The position numbers were made by a program, and so were the translations under genes. DNA of 64,000 nucleotides, from NCBI GenBank assembly GCA_023091665.1, contig JALJCQ010000012.1, positions 3,658,001 to 3,722,000 of the forward strand. Direction: 5' to 3'. How positions within the stretch are numbered: position 1 is the first letter of the stretch; the number at the start of each line of letters is the position of its first letter. Source of the DNA: Pythium myriotylum. Lineage: Eukaryota; Oomycota; Peronosporomycetes; Pythiales; Pythiaceae. Positions 41,597-52,300 of the stretch are shown here, one piece after another. The notes below the pieces were generated by a model. The model was given only the letters and a program-made list of their open reading frames with translations, did no database searches and was not told the origin of the DNA.

Positions 41597-43351
41597 CGCG
41601 GACTTGGTTGTGAGAGTGGTGTTTCGGTTCTAGAGTAAATTGCGTTGTGGTGAAGTTGGAAGGCTTGAGTGTGTTCGCGCCTTGGAAACTTCTTAGGTCC
41701 ATACCCCAGTGTGCAAAGAGAGGAAACTCGACGCGAGTTCTCGTCTAGTACAACTTGAAGCATATGTCACATCCAAGAGTTGTGGCTGCGATAACATTGT
41801 CAAGGGACCATCCAATCATGGCAATTTTGTCTGGATGAAGTGGATACCAGCTACAGGAATCGGATTCCTCCATGATTTGCTGACTTATTATTATTAGTGT
41901 CTATCTGTGGAATGACGTTTTGGCAGGTTGCTGAGACTCAGCAACCTGCCAAAACGTCGTACCACACTCTTCGCCTGTCCAAGTGAGTTCTCCTTGAGAT
42001 TCCTGACTCTGGATCCATTTATTATACCGTAGACTTGTTCGTCCATAGTTGGACCAGTGTTGAAACTGATCCTAGCACGATGCGCTGTTCCCCGGGACAC
42101 CCAAAACTAGTGGTAGGCAAACACAACTGAATAGAATCTCGGCGATGCTCCTTCATCAAGTTACTATTATATTCAAAGTCACTTACCAGCACTTCGAATG
42201 CTATTAGTTGGCACCTGGAATCTGTCGCCTGACGAGTCTTACAAGTTGAAGGTTCATCACCACTCGACGGAGAACTTTCCTAACACTGTTGGGTTTCTTT
42301 TCAGACTCCCTTCTTTACAAATGAGACCACGCAAAACGAAATCAGTCTTAACGCCACCGAGTTGATTTTGAGAAAAAGTTTTGTCTTCGATAAAGTACGA
42401 AACGACTCGAGACGAGTAAAAAACACATAAAACATTTCAGATACCGGTTTTGATTGTCCACCAACTTACTCTTTGTTGTTTGACTTTGTTTTTTACTTGT
42501 TGTTTAAAACTAGTAAAAAGCAAGTTCGCGTTCTTTATGGACACGTTGAACTTCAATTTCACTATGAAGGAGTTGGAATTTGAAGAAAACAAGCCCAGAT
42601 TCGGAATCTTTGGGTGGTTTTTTACACGATGGGGGTCCTAACTCAAAACTCAAAAAAATTGAAACGTCTCAGTCAGCTCAAAAATTAACTTGGAAATTCG
42701 ACAATCCGAGACCACCATTCGACAGAGGTGATCAAGAGCTATCCGATGGTGTGCTCAGATCCAAGTTTTTCGTGTTGGCGTTAAGTCTGGCTTCGTTTGC
42801 CGTGGTCTCAAATGATGGTAGTCTAAATGGCGTGATTCACGCAAGTGAAAAAATGTAGTTCGAATGACAGATGCGTAATTTTGGCTCAAACTTGCTCGAA
42901 AAATTTCGCTCATTTAGTACGCTTTGCCGAACGAGGAATCGCCTACAAGGACGGAAAACGTGTCCGGCAAAGACAGGTCCTAGCCGTGAGGATACTAGTT
43001 TACCAACTTGTATTTAGCGCTGGACATGGTCCATAGTAGTAGTAGTATTGAGAGATGAATAGTGCCCGACTGGGGATGAACCAAACATTACGCTGAATCC
43101 CGCGGCAAAAAGTGCCTTGATCAATAGATAGAGTGCAGTATCCCTGACTCCACATAATTATTCGCAAGAATACTGAACAGTTTCGCCGTCGTTCCAAGTG
43201 AACCCACGCCTTGGCTTCACAACGTCAGCTGAAACCGAAAACTTGCATGAATCATGCATCCTCACAGGCTTGGGTTCATTCACGACCGTGTAAACGACTT
43301 GGCTGTTCAGTTTCAAAACAACGCCGAAAGAAAGATCTACGCAAATTGAGT
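41597..43351. other. no gene recognised; AT-rich part
   Basis: Contains the hairpin at 41914-41958 and an AT-rich stretch (42300-42670). Short frames without domains. Confidence 0.4.
41914..41958. repeat. perfect hairpin, 22-bp arms, 1-base loop
   Basis: Bases 41914-41935 are the exact reverse complement of 41937-41958, with a single A between. Confidence 0.95.
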
Positions 43352-44329
43352 ATGGTGAAGCAATTGGCACTTACTGTCGCAGTTGGTGCTCTGGTTGTCC
43401 GAGCGTCTGCATGGCAGCTCGGTTCTGGCAACCGCATCGTCTATCAAGATAACTGCGACTTCAAAGGGGGCGACTTCGGCTGGGTTAATGCTCCTTCGTC
43501 AAGTTGCGGTGATTACTGCCTCAACGCAGCTAATTGTACGGCGTGGGCATGGGAGGGAATTGGCGGCGGAACGTGTTGGCTGAAAAACGTCGCGACTGGC
43601 GCCATAACCCGTCCGACTGGAGTCAATTGCGGCTATGTCATTGACAAATTTCAGCCGACAGCGACAGATAACATTGCATCTCTGTGGCAACTGAACAATC
43701 AAGTTATGTACCACGACAACTGCGATCTGAAGGGCGACGACACGTATTCTATAAAGGCCCCGTCGACGGAGTGCGGTACCTACTGCGCTAATGACGCTGG
43801 TTGTACACATTGGTCCTGGTCCGACTTCAACGGTGGTACATGCTGGATGAAAAACGGCTGGATGGCAGCACGGACCGAGATCCCTGGTGTCAAATGCGGA
43901 TACGTTATTGGTCGCTTCGTGCCTTCTATTGGAGTCGAGAACGGACTAACCAAACAGGAAAATTCCGATATGCTCAACGGACTCAATCGTGTGCGTGCCA
44001 AGCGTGGTACCGGTCCTGTCTCGGTCGACGACCGTCTTGTGAAGGCTATTGCAGCCAACGCCAACGAACTGGCGACGAGGTGTGCGAAGGATCTCTCCAC
44101 GTACGTGCCAATCGAGGTCGAGACAGGCGGATACACGATGAATGTGAGGAGGGGACCCAAGGTCGCGGAGTTTGGTCCTGCGACAGTGAGCGATCTGATT
44201 GATACGTGGCTAATTCGAGTCATTGGGTCGGTTGTGACAAAAGATCAAACAAACATTGGGTTTGCCAAGAGCGTCGATAAGTGCACGAACCAGACGATTT
44301 GGCTCGTGATCCCCGCCCACCCAGTGTAA
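43352..44329 (+). CDS. secreted protein with two PAN/Apple domains and a degenerate CAP domain (325 aa)
   Basis: ATG 43352 is chosen over the upstream in-frame ATG (43211) because it opens a signal peptide (MVKQLALTVAVGALVVRASA). PAN 1 begins WQLGSGNRIVYQDNCDFKGG. PAN 2 begins WQLNNQVMYHDNCDLKGD. Each has the six-cysteine pattern and ends in CGYVI. The third part aligns with CAP domains (TKQENSDMLNGLNRVRAKRG ... TNIGFAKSVDKC). The first His is replaced (ANELATRCAK), the AENVAAGY glutamate block reads VAEFGPATV, and the SPSHRANLL segment is lost. The fold may remain but the CAP cavity residues are gone. The PAN duplication makes it unlike its neighbours. Its role is unknown; it is probably a binding protein outside the cell. 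Confidence 0.82.
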   Translation: MVKQLALTVAVGALVVRASAWQLGSGNRIVYQDNCDFKGGDFGWVNAPSSSCGDYCLNAANCTAWAWEGIGGGTCWLKNVATGAITRPTGVNCGYVIDKFQPTATDNIASLWQLNNQVMYHDNCDLKGDDTYSIKAPSTECGTYCANDAGCTHWSWSDFNGGTCWMKNGWMAARTEIPGVKCGYVIGRFVPSIGVENGLTKQENSDMLNGLNRVRAKRGTGPVSVDDRLVKAIAANANELATRCAKDLSTYVPIEVETGGYTMNVRRGPKVAEFGPATVSDLIDTWLIRVIGSVVTKDQTNIGFAKSVDKCTNQTIWLVIPAHPV

Positions 44330-45582
44330 GTGAGGCGACAAATACCGTGGCAGGAGACTTTAAGCCTTCACAGCATCAGGCAAAACGGTTTGCGTCCGCG
44401 TATTGCTCTTGAATACAGCACACTGATGAAATAAACATTTGCGACCGTCCGTCACACCCATTTTTGCTTGCTGCGCCCTGTCACAATTGTAGCTATCGTC
44501 GTGTTTTGTTCTCTGGATATTTATATCCAGAGTATAGGTGGGATCCTACTCGGGTCCACTTCCTTCTATTAATTGATTACTATTCATAAACGATAGTATC
44601 ATCTACTGAAAGAGAGCAATATTAAATTTTTAGAGTCTCTTAAAATCGATAAACTCTATGAAACCTCAACAATTTTGCTGGATGTCTTCTCTACCGGCCT
44701 GGTGCAACATTCACGTTGGAAAATGTGACATTTACATTCGTTCAACAATCGTTGCATTTTGTGATTTGCGACTGCAACTCCAGTCTACGCTTCCCAGGCG
44801 AAAACCGCATTGCACTGGTCTCCATCCGAGAGAAGCTCGAGAGGAGCTGTCTAGTGTGATACCGTGTCACGGAATCGCGTATTGGTTTTATCGAAGCACT
44901 TGTCCATGCGACCCTGGAAGACAATCATGCTCTGCAAGACGCAGCTGAAGAGGGGAAGAGAGGAAGAAGGCACGGGAGCGTTTGCATGGGCCGGACAATC
45001 GAATCTTTCATGGCGGAAGCAGTACTTAGGAGAAACACCAAAATGCACCTGTGCGTTCGATCAAGATCGAATGGGAGGAAAGGCAAGCATGAAAGATATC
45101 AATTGTGACTGAGCAGCAACAGGAAGCCTTGCATCGAGTGAATCGACTTGCGCTTCTCGCGATTGCAATCCGTACAGAGCCTGAAAAGGCAGTCGCGGCT
45201 GCTCTTACTACTGTGGTCGTGTGATTCCTGCTGTCGTGCTGCCTCGGGTTCGGTGAAGACGAGAACTCTCAGTTGTGGAGAATGTGTCCTGAGCATGATG
45301 GGGTCATCTACCAACGGAGCATCGTCGAGAACGCAGCTCAAGTTACAAATACTCAACGTGTCTGACGATCGGTTGCCTACATGGCGTGCACAGCCTGTCA
45401 ACATATCTGTCGTGGTCATCTCTAGTGGGCTGAGGACGAGCAAGACTGGGTCCACTCACTGAGTTGTGCGCCGGTACTCACAGCTGAGCTGGCTGGCAAT
45501 AGCCTGAACTGGTTGAGGATGCCAAGGGGCGCCTATTGAGGCCTCCAGCGAGGAGAGGACTAGGACACGTCTAGTAGACATA
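44330..45582. other. no gene recognised
   Basis: A small hairpin lies at 44511-44532 (CTCTGGATAT, TT, ATATCCAGAG). Otherwise short frames. Confidence 0.4.
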
Positions 45583-45597
45583 TTGGATAATGCCATG

Positions 45598-45668
45598 ACT
45601 TGACTTTGAAGGTGAGGTCTATTGGATCGCACTGTTATGGATCCTATAGCCGGGCCTGACGGCCCTGC
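45598..45668 (-). mobile_element. 71-bp LINE-A 3' tail with 15-bp target duplication
   Basis: Flanked by TTGGATAATGCCATG (45583-45597) and TTGGATAATACCATG (45669-45683), one mismatch. The insert read on the minus strand is CCCGGCTATAGGATCCAT ..., GATCCAATAGACCTCACC and TTCAAAGTCAA, the last bases of LINE-A. Confidence 0.8.
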
Positions 45669-45683
45669 TTGGATAATACCATG

Positions 45684-46369
45684 GAGAAGGAATACAAAAA
45701 GAGATCCCAGGAAGTCGAATAGTGTTGTTGTTACCTTGGACCTGCTCCATCATCGCCCGGATGTCAACTCGAAGAGGTCTCCTTTAAAAAGTTCTCAACG
45801 CCGACGTTGTTCCGACGTGACGTTACATGTGATTGCTTGTCTCTCACGTTCGGGCACACCGCACTATGCAATACTTCGAACAACAGTGTTTCTAAATTGT
45901 CACTACTCCGTTACGGGCACCAACTCGCCTGTCGAAAGAGTCATCATTGGCTCAAGTTTTAAGTTTGAGCCGAAATCGTTCCCACATCAACCTGGTGCCT
46001 CACACGTGGTGTATTGGGAATGTGAGATTGTAAAACGGCACCACAGTCCGACCTTGCTGGTATACTTCATCACTGCAGAATTTGATACTCGAGGTCAATT
46101 CCAATATCCAGAGCTTCCCGTGCGAATGCGCGGCATTGTAATTTATGCATACCTTTCAGAGTGAAGGTTAACTGATTTCTGGCCCGTTTCTAATCCCACA
46201 TGTCAACTTTCTCTAACGTTACACCAACAACACTAGCATTGATGAAAATGGCTATCGAGAGATTTTGCGAACTCTCCATGACCTTGAGACGTCCTGTGCT
46301 GTAGTGACCTCGGTCTTCCGCGGTTTCAACACGAAGTGATCGTGGACCCGATATTCGACCAGATTGTGA
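45684..46369. other. spacer with one decayed coding block
   Basis: At about 46070-46145 the minus strand encodes CRAFAREALDIGIDLEYQIL, homologous to the ORF at 5632-5961. The rest shows only chance-like frames. Confidence 0.35.
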
Positions 46370-47315
46370 TTGAGAGTTACTCCCCAAGGGCTGAGCGTCA
46401 GGTGGGTCCTGACTGGATTCTATGAGAAACAAAACGCGTATGCTTTGCGAATCTTAATCAGACAGAGCAGCAAGACCAAAAAACGTGTTATCCGACTCGA
46501 GGCTGTAGCGCTGGGCTTGCCCATCGAGCAGAAGGAGTTGTGGGGATTGTTTGAGCGACTCTGCAATGCACTAGAGGGTGTTCTTAGCGGCTTTGGAGGG
46601 CTTTCAGCGTATCGAACGATGCGGACAGACACAGGCAAGTCACTTGATCTAGATGACGTCGTGGATGACTGGATTTCGGATAAGAAAGGATGCGACTGGG
46701 ATCCTCCCATGTTGGACTGGTACGCCGAACTTTGACTTTGAAGGTGAGGTCTATTGGATCGCACTGTTATGAATCCTATAGCCGGGCCTAACGACCCTGT
46801 TTCCTACCGCTGAGAGTCGCGGAGTAGATATCGCGACTGCCATTCTTGGAAGTCGGTCGCGAGCAGCCGGTGCAGTTGCTCGTGATGAGGCCACTGATGT
46901 GTGTGGAGCGCCTGGATGCTTCTCTTTAGATCCATCGCGACGTTCGCCATGTGGTCGGCCATCTTGTTGAAGGCGCGGAGGTGGTGGTGCCACTCGCGGA
47001 CCTTGAGCTCGTCTGCGAGTCGGCGGGCCACGGCGTAGAGGGGAAGTAGTCGGGGATGCTTGGGCGGTCGATAAAGCCGAAGCTGCCGGAGGATGAGGGC
47101 GCTGTCGCCCACGACCTCGACCTTCCACCCGTGTCGTTTGGCTGCCTTGAGCCCTGCGATGAGACCGAGATATTCGGCGCGGTTGTTCGTGGTCGACGGG
47201 TGTGCATATGACATGGCAGCACTCCAGACGATTTCAGCGCTAAGCGCGTCTTCGTCGACGGTACGCCGAACTCCATGATCAGGCGTCAGACTCGTTTCGA
47301 AAAAGGCGTCATTAG
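46370..47315 (+). pseudogene. C-terminal fragment of a second ROCO (COR) gene, split by a LINE-A insertion
   Basis: ALRILIRQSSKTKKRVIRLE and LWGLFERLCNALEGVLSGFG align in order with the end of the ROCO protein at 37843-40753 ([40 protein letters not shown]). The frame runs into the insertion at 46732. Skipping the insertion and one target copy, the same frame continues at 47273 for 14 codons to a TAG at 47313-47315. No Roc domain is seen upstream, so the gene was already truncated or rearranged. Confidence 0.55.
46732..47259 (-). mobile_element. LINE-A insertion, 5'-truncated, 528 bp, with 13-bp target duplication
   Basis: GGTACGCCGAACT flanks the element (46719-46731 and 47260-47272). The minus strand encodes the RNase H domain from ALSAEIVWSAAMSYAHPSTT through VVGDSALILRQLRLYRPP to ATDFQEWQSRYLLRDSQR and a stop at 46804-46806. 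The LINE-A tail follows. The coding frame is intact, which implies a fairly recent insertion. Confidence 0.9.
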
Positions 47316-47880
47316 TTAACGAGCAGACTCTTGTATTGAAAGAGCGCAGAGACACCTTCACCAATAATCTCTTTATTCATCCGGCCATTGAGGGTGTTAA
47401 ATGTTGTCCGAAGCGATCTTGATTAGCTCAATATCTCAGCCCATCAGTGGCAGACCCTGCCACGCGAATCCTGTTCTTCGACGGGAGATGTCGCGGAAAC
47501 TCTGGCCCAGGAGGCACAGGGGCAGTCATCGTCGGTCTTGCCCACGACGCCGATCCTCAGATTCTTTGGAGCGCTGCGAACAGCCTTGCAGATGCGACAA
47601 CCACGAACAACCAAGATGTGTACCACGGCCTTCTGCTTGGACTGCAAGCCGCGCTCGACAATGGCTGGAGCGACATCACTGTTGTTGGAGATTGCGCGCT
47701 GCTCATACGACAGCTCCGAGAGTACCGAACCCCCGTGAACGCCAAGTTACGGGCACTCTATTTTCAAGCTAGGCGACTGGCCGATCAAGTGGGCGTGCGC
47801 CACTGGCAACAACACTTCAGAGCGCACAACGCCATGGCGATTAGCCTAGCCAATCACGCCATGAACACAAGGCAATCTTC

Positions 47881-49263
47881 GGCCCAGCGACCGGGGAGAG
47901 ACAATGGGAAGCTGTGGTTCAGCGGTACTCGTACAACCTGCAGGAGGACTCCGTGGCGACAGAGACCCTCTCCATAGCCGAGACCGTCGCGCAGCTCCGC
48001 GTCTACGCCGCCAAAAAGGTCCTCCCGCTCCTTCTCGTCCTTCATCACCGCGAAAACAATGATGGAATCAACGCGTCCCACTTCCAGGCCCTCCGAGTGG
48101 ACGAAAAGTTCTACTCTGCGTGGTCCGGCCCGAAATCGAAAGCCAAGGCTATGGCTAAGAGACTGCGAGAAGTCGTCGACATCTTACGTACCGGAACGGA
48201 GCAATCAGTGGAAGAACATGTACTGACACAGACCTCGGCCCCGATACTCCCAGACACTAGCTCGGAATATACTCCAAGTGAGCCGTCTGAGCCGCGCCCG
48301 AAGTCGTCGCCACCTATAGCCCCTCCCCCAGCGGTGGTGATTGATCTGCTAACCCCCCCGGCGCCCATCGTCGCACACGACAAAGATCAGATGACAAGCC
48401 CAGACGTCGGCAAGGATAGTCAGCCCCTGGCAGCCATTCATGAGGTTCATGCAGAGGATCGACCAGAGCCCACGGGCCAGAAGCTCGCCCCAGCACCACC
48501 AGGACTTGCCGTCAGCCTTGCCTTGGAAATGTCTCCGTCGTCGCTTTTCAGCTTGGAATCTCTATCGCAAACTGGGCGGAGTTCGATGTCCTGCTCACCG
48601 GCCACGCCCTTGACCACGGACCAGCTCGACGATCTGCTCAATCGACTTCAGGCGGCCCCGGCACTAGAACCAGAGGACTCAGCTGCACGCGCACTCCAAC
48701 AGGCCACGGTAGCTAATAGACTGTCTTATTCAACCTGGAGACAAAAGCTCAAAGGTCCAGAGAAAGATGTCTTCAACGAACTGGCGGCGTTCGACGATGT
48801 CTCAGAAAGCCTCAAAGATGATGTGCTTCGGCTCACGCAGGTGGCGAGGAACATCCCGTACCCACAAGTTTGGCTCGCCACGCAATCGGACGACATCATA
48901 CAGCACATGGGTAGGGCGTTCGCTTGCATTGGCACGATCCAGATGCTCCACCGTGTCGCGGCAGACGAGCGCATCCAGCAGGAAACGGCGCAATTCTGCA
49001 CAGAATGGGCAACGGCGATCGACTCATCCCCACCCCTCCTCGCTTACCGATTGGCCAGACAGATCGACAGATGGAACAGACTCCGCCATCTTGTCCCGAA
49101 ACAGGGGCCGCGACTCCACATGGATCCAGAGTATACGGCCCGCTTTCTCGCCGACGCGGAGTGGAACCGCCTCCTGACTTTCGCGGCTATGCTCCCTGAG
49201 TATCTACGACGCGAGTTCCGAACGGCCCCGACCCCACAGATCTGCGACAGCCTCGCGCTTTGA
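47881..49263 (+). CDS. LINE-A ORF1 protein (about 460 codons, 5' end probably truncated)
   Basis: The frame is open from the LINE start, with no ATG before codon 90. The first readable part is WEAVVQRYSYNLQED. It includes a compact N-terminal segment with VDEKFYSAWSGPKSKAKAMA (a viroplasmin/caulimovirus TAV-like block is possible: FYSVWxGxxxGxY-type; weak), a long Pro/Ser-rich acidic linker, and a helical C-terminal half. No CCHC zinc knuckle or RRM is visible. ORF1 proteins of LINEs usually bind the element RNA. The missing ATG suggests slight 5' truncation. Confidence 0.6.
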   Translation, partial: GPATGERQWEAVVQRYSYNLQEDSVATETLSIAETVAQLRVYAAKKVLPLLLVLHHRENNDGINASHFQALRVDEKFYSAWSGPKSKAKAMAKRLREVVDILRTGTEQSVEEHVLTQTSAPILPDTSSEYTPSEPSEPRPKSSPPIAPPPAVVIDLLTPPAPIVAHDKDQMTSPDVGKDSQPLAAIHEVHAEDRPEPTGQKLAPAPPGLAVSLALEMSPSSLFSLESLSQTGRSSMSCSPATPLTTDQLDDLLNRLQAAPALEPEDSAARALQQATVANRLSYSTWRQKLKGPEKDVFNELAAFDDVSESLKDDVLRLTQVARNIPYPQVWLATQSDDIIQHMGRAFACIGTIQMLHRVAADERIQQETAQFCTEWATAIDSSPPLLAYRLARQIDRWNRLRHLVPKQGPRLHMDPEYTARFLADAEWNRLLTFAAMLPEYLRREFRTAPTPQICDSLAL

Positions 49264-49354
49264 CTATTGCGCCCAGCCAGCATCGACTACACGGCCGCGA
49301 TCTCCGTCGCGTTGAAATGCAGAGATTGGAGCGCGCTCGAACTCCTGTTCGCAG

Positions 49355-52300
49355 ATGACCCAGACGTGGCGAATCAGCACTCAGCTGCTGGCCACGACAA
49401 CCGCCCGCCAGCCCACGAGGCCCGCGAGGCGGACCGCAGTTAAGGGCGCCTTCATGGTGCCCATCCTGTCAGCTCCCCGCGCGATTGGCAGGATTAGTGC
49501 CTCATGTAGCACGCGTAACTACTTCGAGCCACTTACAGCGGATGAAGACGGCGAAACCTTCGCGGACACGGCGCAGGAGTGCGAGGAGTCTGCGTCTAAT
49601 CTCTCCGAGACAAGCGACGAGGAACCGAAGCTGGTGGTCGTGCCTCGCTCCGTCCCTTGTCTCTCGATACACACCCAGAACGTAAACGGGCTAGGCCCGG
49701 CGGCGCAGGCCAAAGAATGGTTGAACAGTACGAGAGCGATCAGGGACGGTCGCCGACCGGACGTCACCTTCTGGCAGGACCACAGAGCGAGCACGACATG
49801 GGCAGCGCAGCTAGCAGGCGAGTACAGAAGAGGGTGGGGCTATAAGGACACAGACGACGCTCCCGCAACCATGTTTTGGAAAGAGTCAGGGAGAGGGCAG
49901 GTGGAGTCGCCATACTGATTCCACCGCGCTCGGGAATTGCGGAAGCAAAACCGCTCTGGTTCGAGCAGTGGAGTGGGGATTTCATGGCCATCTCTGGATT
50001 ACTTGACGGCAACCCGATCACACTTATCAATGTCTACGGACCGCGTACCAAGAAAGCTCGAGCTCACCTGTTCCGGAAAATCAAAGCCTTAGGAAGACCT
50101 GCGGGTCTGGTCGTCTTGGGTGGAGATTTCAATTGCGTACTTGACATCGAGTTGGATCGAAGCAAGCTCACATCGGATGCGGACGGCTCGGAAGAACTTC
50201 AGGCCCTCCTGGCAGACTGGGACCTGGTGGACGTTCTGGCACCAGTTCAACTCGGGGTAGAGTCAACTCGCCAGGCGAGGAAATTCCACGAGCTTCACCA
50301 CACCTTCAAGTACATCCGCAACGGCAAGATGGCTTCTAGCCGCTTGGATCGTGTCTACATTAGCTCCACCGCTCTCAGGAACGTGGTAGCAGTAGAGACA
50401 CGGCCGCCACCGAATCCGAGCGACCACGACGAAGTCAAGGTCATCATGACGTTGAGAGACCCCCGGAAGTCCAAGCGAGGGAGAAGGCGCCCACGAGCCT
50501 TGAGGTACCCACTCCCATCGGGGTGCTTATCGATAGTTCGACAGGTCACTGAGAACGCTCTGAACTCCCTGGAGACTTCCCCAGGGGGCTCCGAGCAGAC
50601 AGAAGGAGAGTGGGACCCCTTCAAGATCAGTGTCCGCAAGCAGGCACTCAGTGGCATATCGGTGCACAAACGCAAGATCACGCGAGCGTTTAAACGTCGA
50701 GCGCGTCGGCTTCGGTCCGCACTGCGTCAAGCGGAAGAGGCGGCAAAAGGTAATCTGATCGAGATCCAAGGGACGGTGGCAAGTATTACCAGCGGTTTGA
50801 GCCGCATCTCCCTCGACCATGCGGCACGTGCCACCCAGATTCGTGCAGAAATCATACGCAATTCCCAGGAGGAATCCCGGCGCCGAGAGCGTAAGAAGTT
50901 TGCAAAGTACGCGGGATCGACGGCGGATGTAACACGTGCCTTCTTTTCTCGACTACGCGAACGAACCACTGCGAGAATGTCGGGGCCGCCGGTTGGGGGC
51001 GGGAGCCTAGGCAACCCAGCCGACCGCACAGCAGCAGACTGGAGGCCGATCACTCAGCGCGGACCGTGCCCGGAGCCAGAGCAAGACACCTTCTTTGCCA
51101 CGCTACCACCACCTCGAGCCGCTGCTGACTCAACGCGTCTGCTGGACCCCATCTCAGAGGACGAAGTCAAGACGGCCATTGCCGCGTGCCCGCGCGGCAA
51201 AGCAGCAGGGCCAGACGGGCTCCCCAACGATTGGTACCGCGATCATGCCGATCTCCTTGCTCCAGTCCTGACACGCCTCTTCAACACGTGGTTCTCGACA
51301 GCGAACCTGCCGCTCAGTTTCCGCCAAGCGGCGATTGTCTGTATCCCTAAGTCAGCCCGTCCTCGCACAGGCCTCGACTATCGCCCCATTGCGTTGCTGA
51401 ATACTGACTATAAGATCTTTACACGCATCCTACTCACTCGCATCTCGTCTCAAATTCCAAAACTGGTCTCACCTACTCAATTCCGGTTTGTGGCAGGTCG
51501 CCAGGTGCACGACGCGATCGACGTGTGGACAGCCCTACAGCTCATGGCATCGCGTGGTCAGCTCCCCTCGACGGCAGTGGCGGTGCTACTTGACTTCGCA
51601 AAAGCTTACGACACCTTGGACCGAAGATTTCTATCGCTGACACTAAGAAGGCTGCGCCTTCCGGACAGATTCGTTGACATCATCGATCAGCTCCACGTCG
51701 CCACCACTGCGGTGTACCTGGCCGATGATCACGCGTCTCGAGACCAGAACATCCTCAACGGAATCCGCCAGGGCTGCCCGCTAGCCCCCGTGCTCTTCAT
51801 CCTCGCGGTCGACACGCTCTACGACGCGCTCACGGCGTCACCCACGATCTCGGGCCTTCGATTACCTTCCGGCGCCGCCGTCAAGGCCGTCGGCTTTGCA
51901 GACGACACCACGGTCTACCTGCCAGGGGGGGATCAGGCTCCTCATTTAAAGGACCTGCTCGACCGGTTCGCAACAGTGTCGGGGCTTCAGGTGAACACAA
52001 GTAAGTGTACGATCGTGCCACTGTCTGCAGCGGGGTGGCCATCTAGTGCACCGGACCCCCCGTTCCCGCGCCTGGACGATGGGGCCAGTACTCGCCTACT
52101 CGGCACGCACATCTCCTCGCGGCCGACGCCCGCCAAAACATGGGACATAGCGCTCCAACAACTCCGCATCCGCCTCCACCTCGCTCAGATTAAAACGACG
52201 GACATCCTCCAGCGGGTACAAGTCGCGCGGGCTATCATTGTCCCCAAACTCCTCTTTGTCGGCAGACACGCTTGGCCCACGACCGGGCGTATCCGTTCCC

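Noticed and set aside
45622..46164. 180-codon plus-strand ORF
   Set aside because: It begins inside a LINE-A tail and runs antisense over the CRAFAREALDIG block. No domain.
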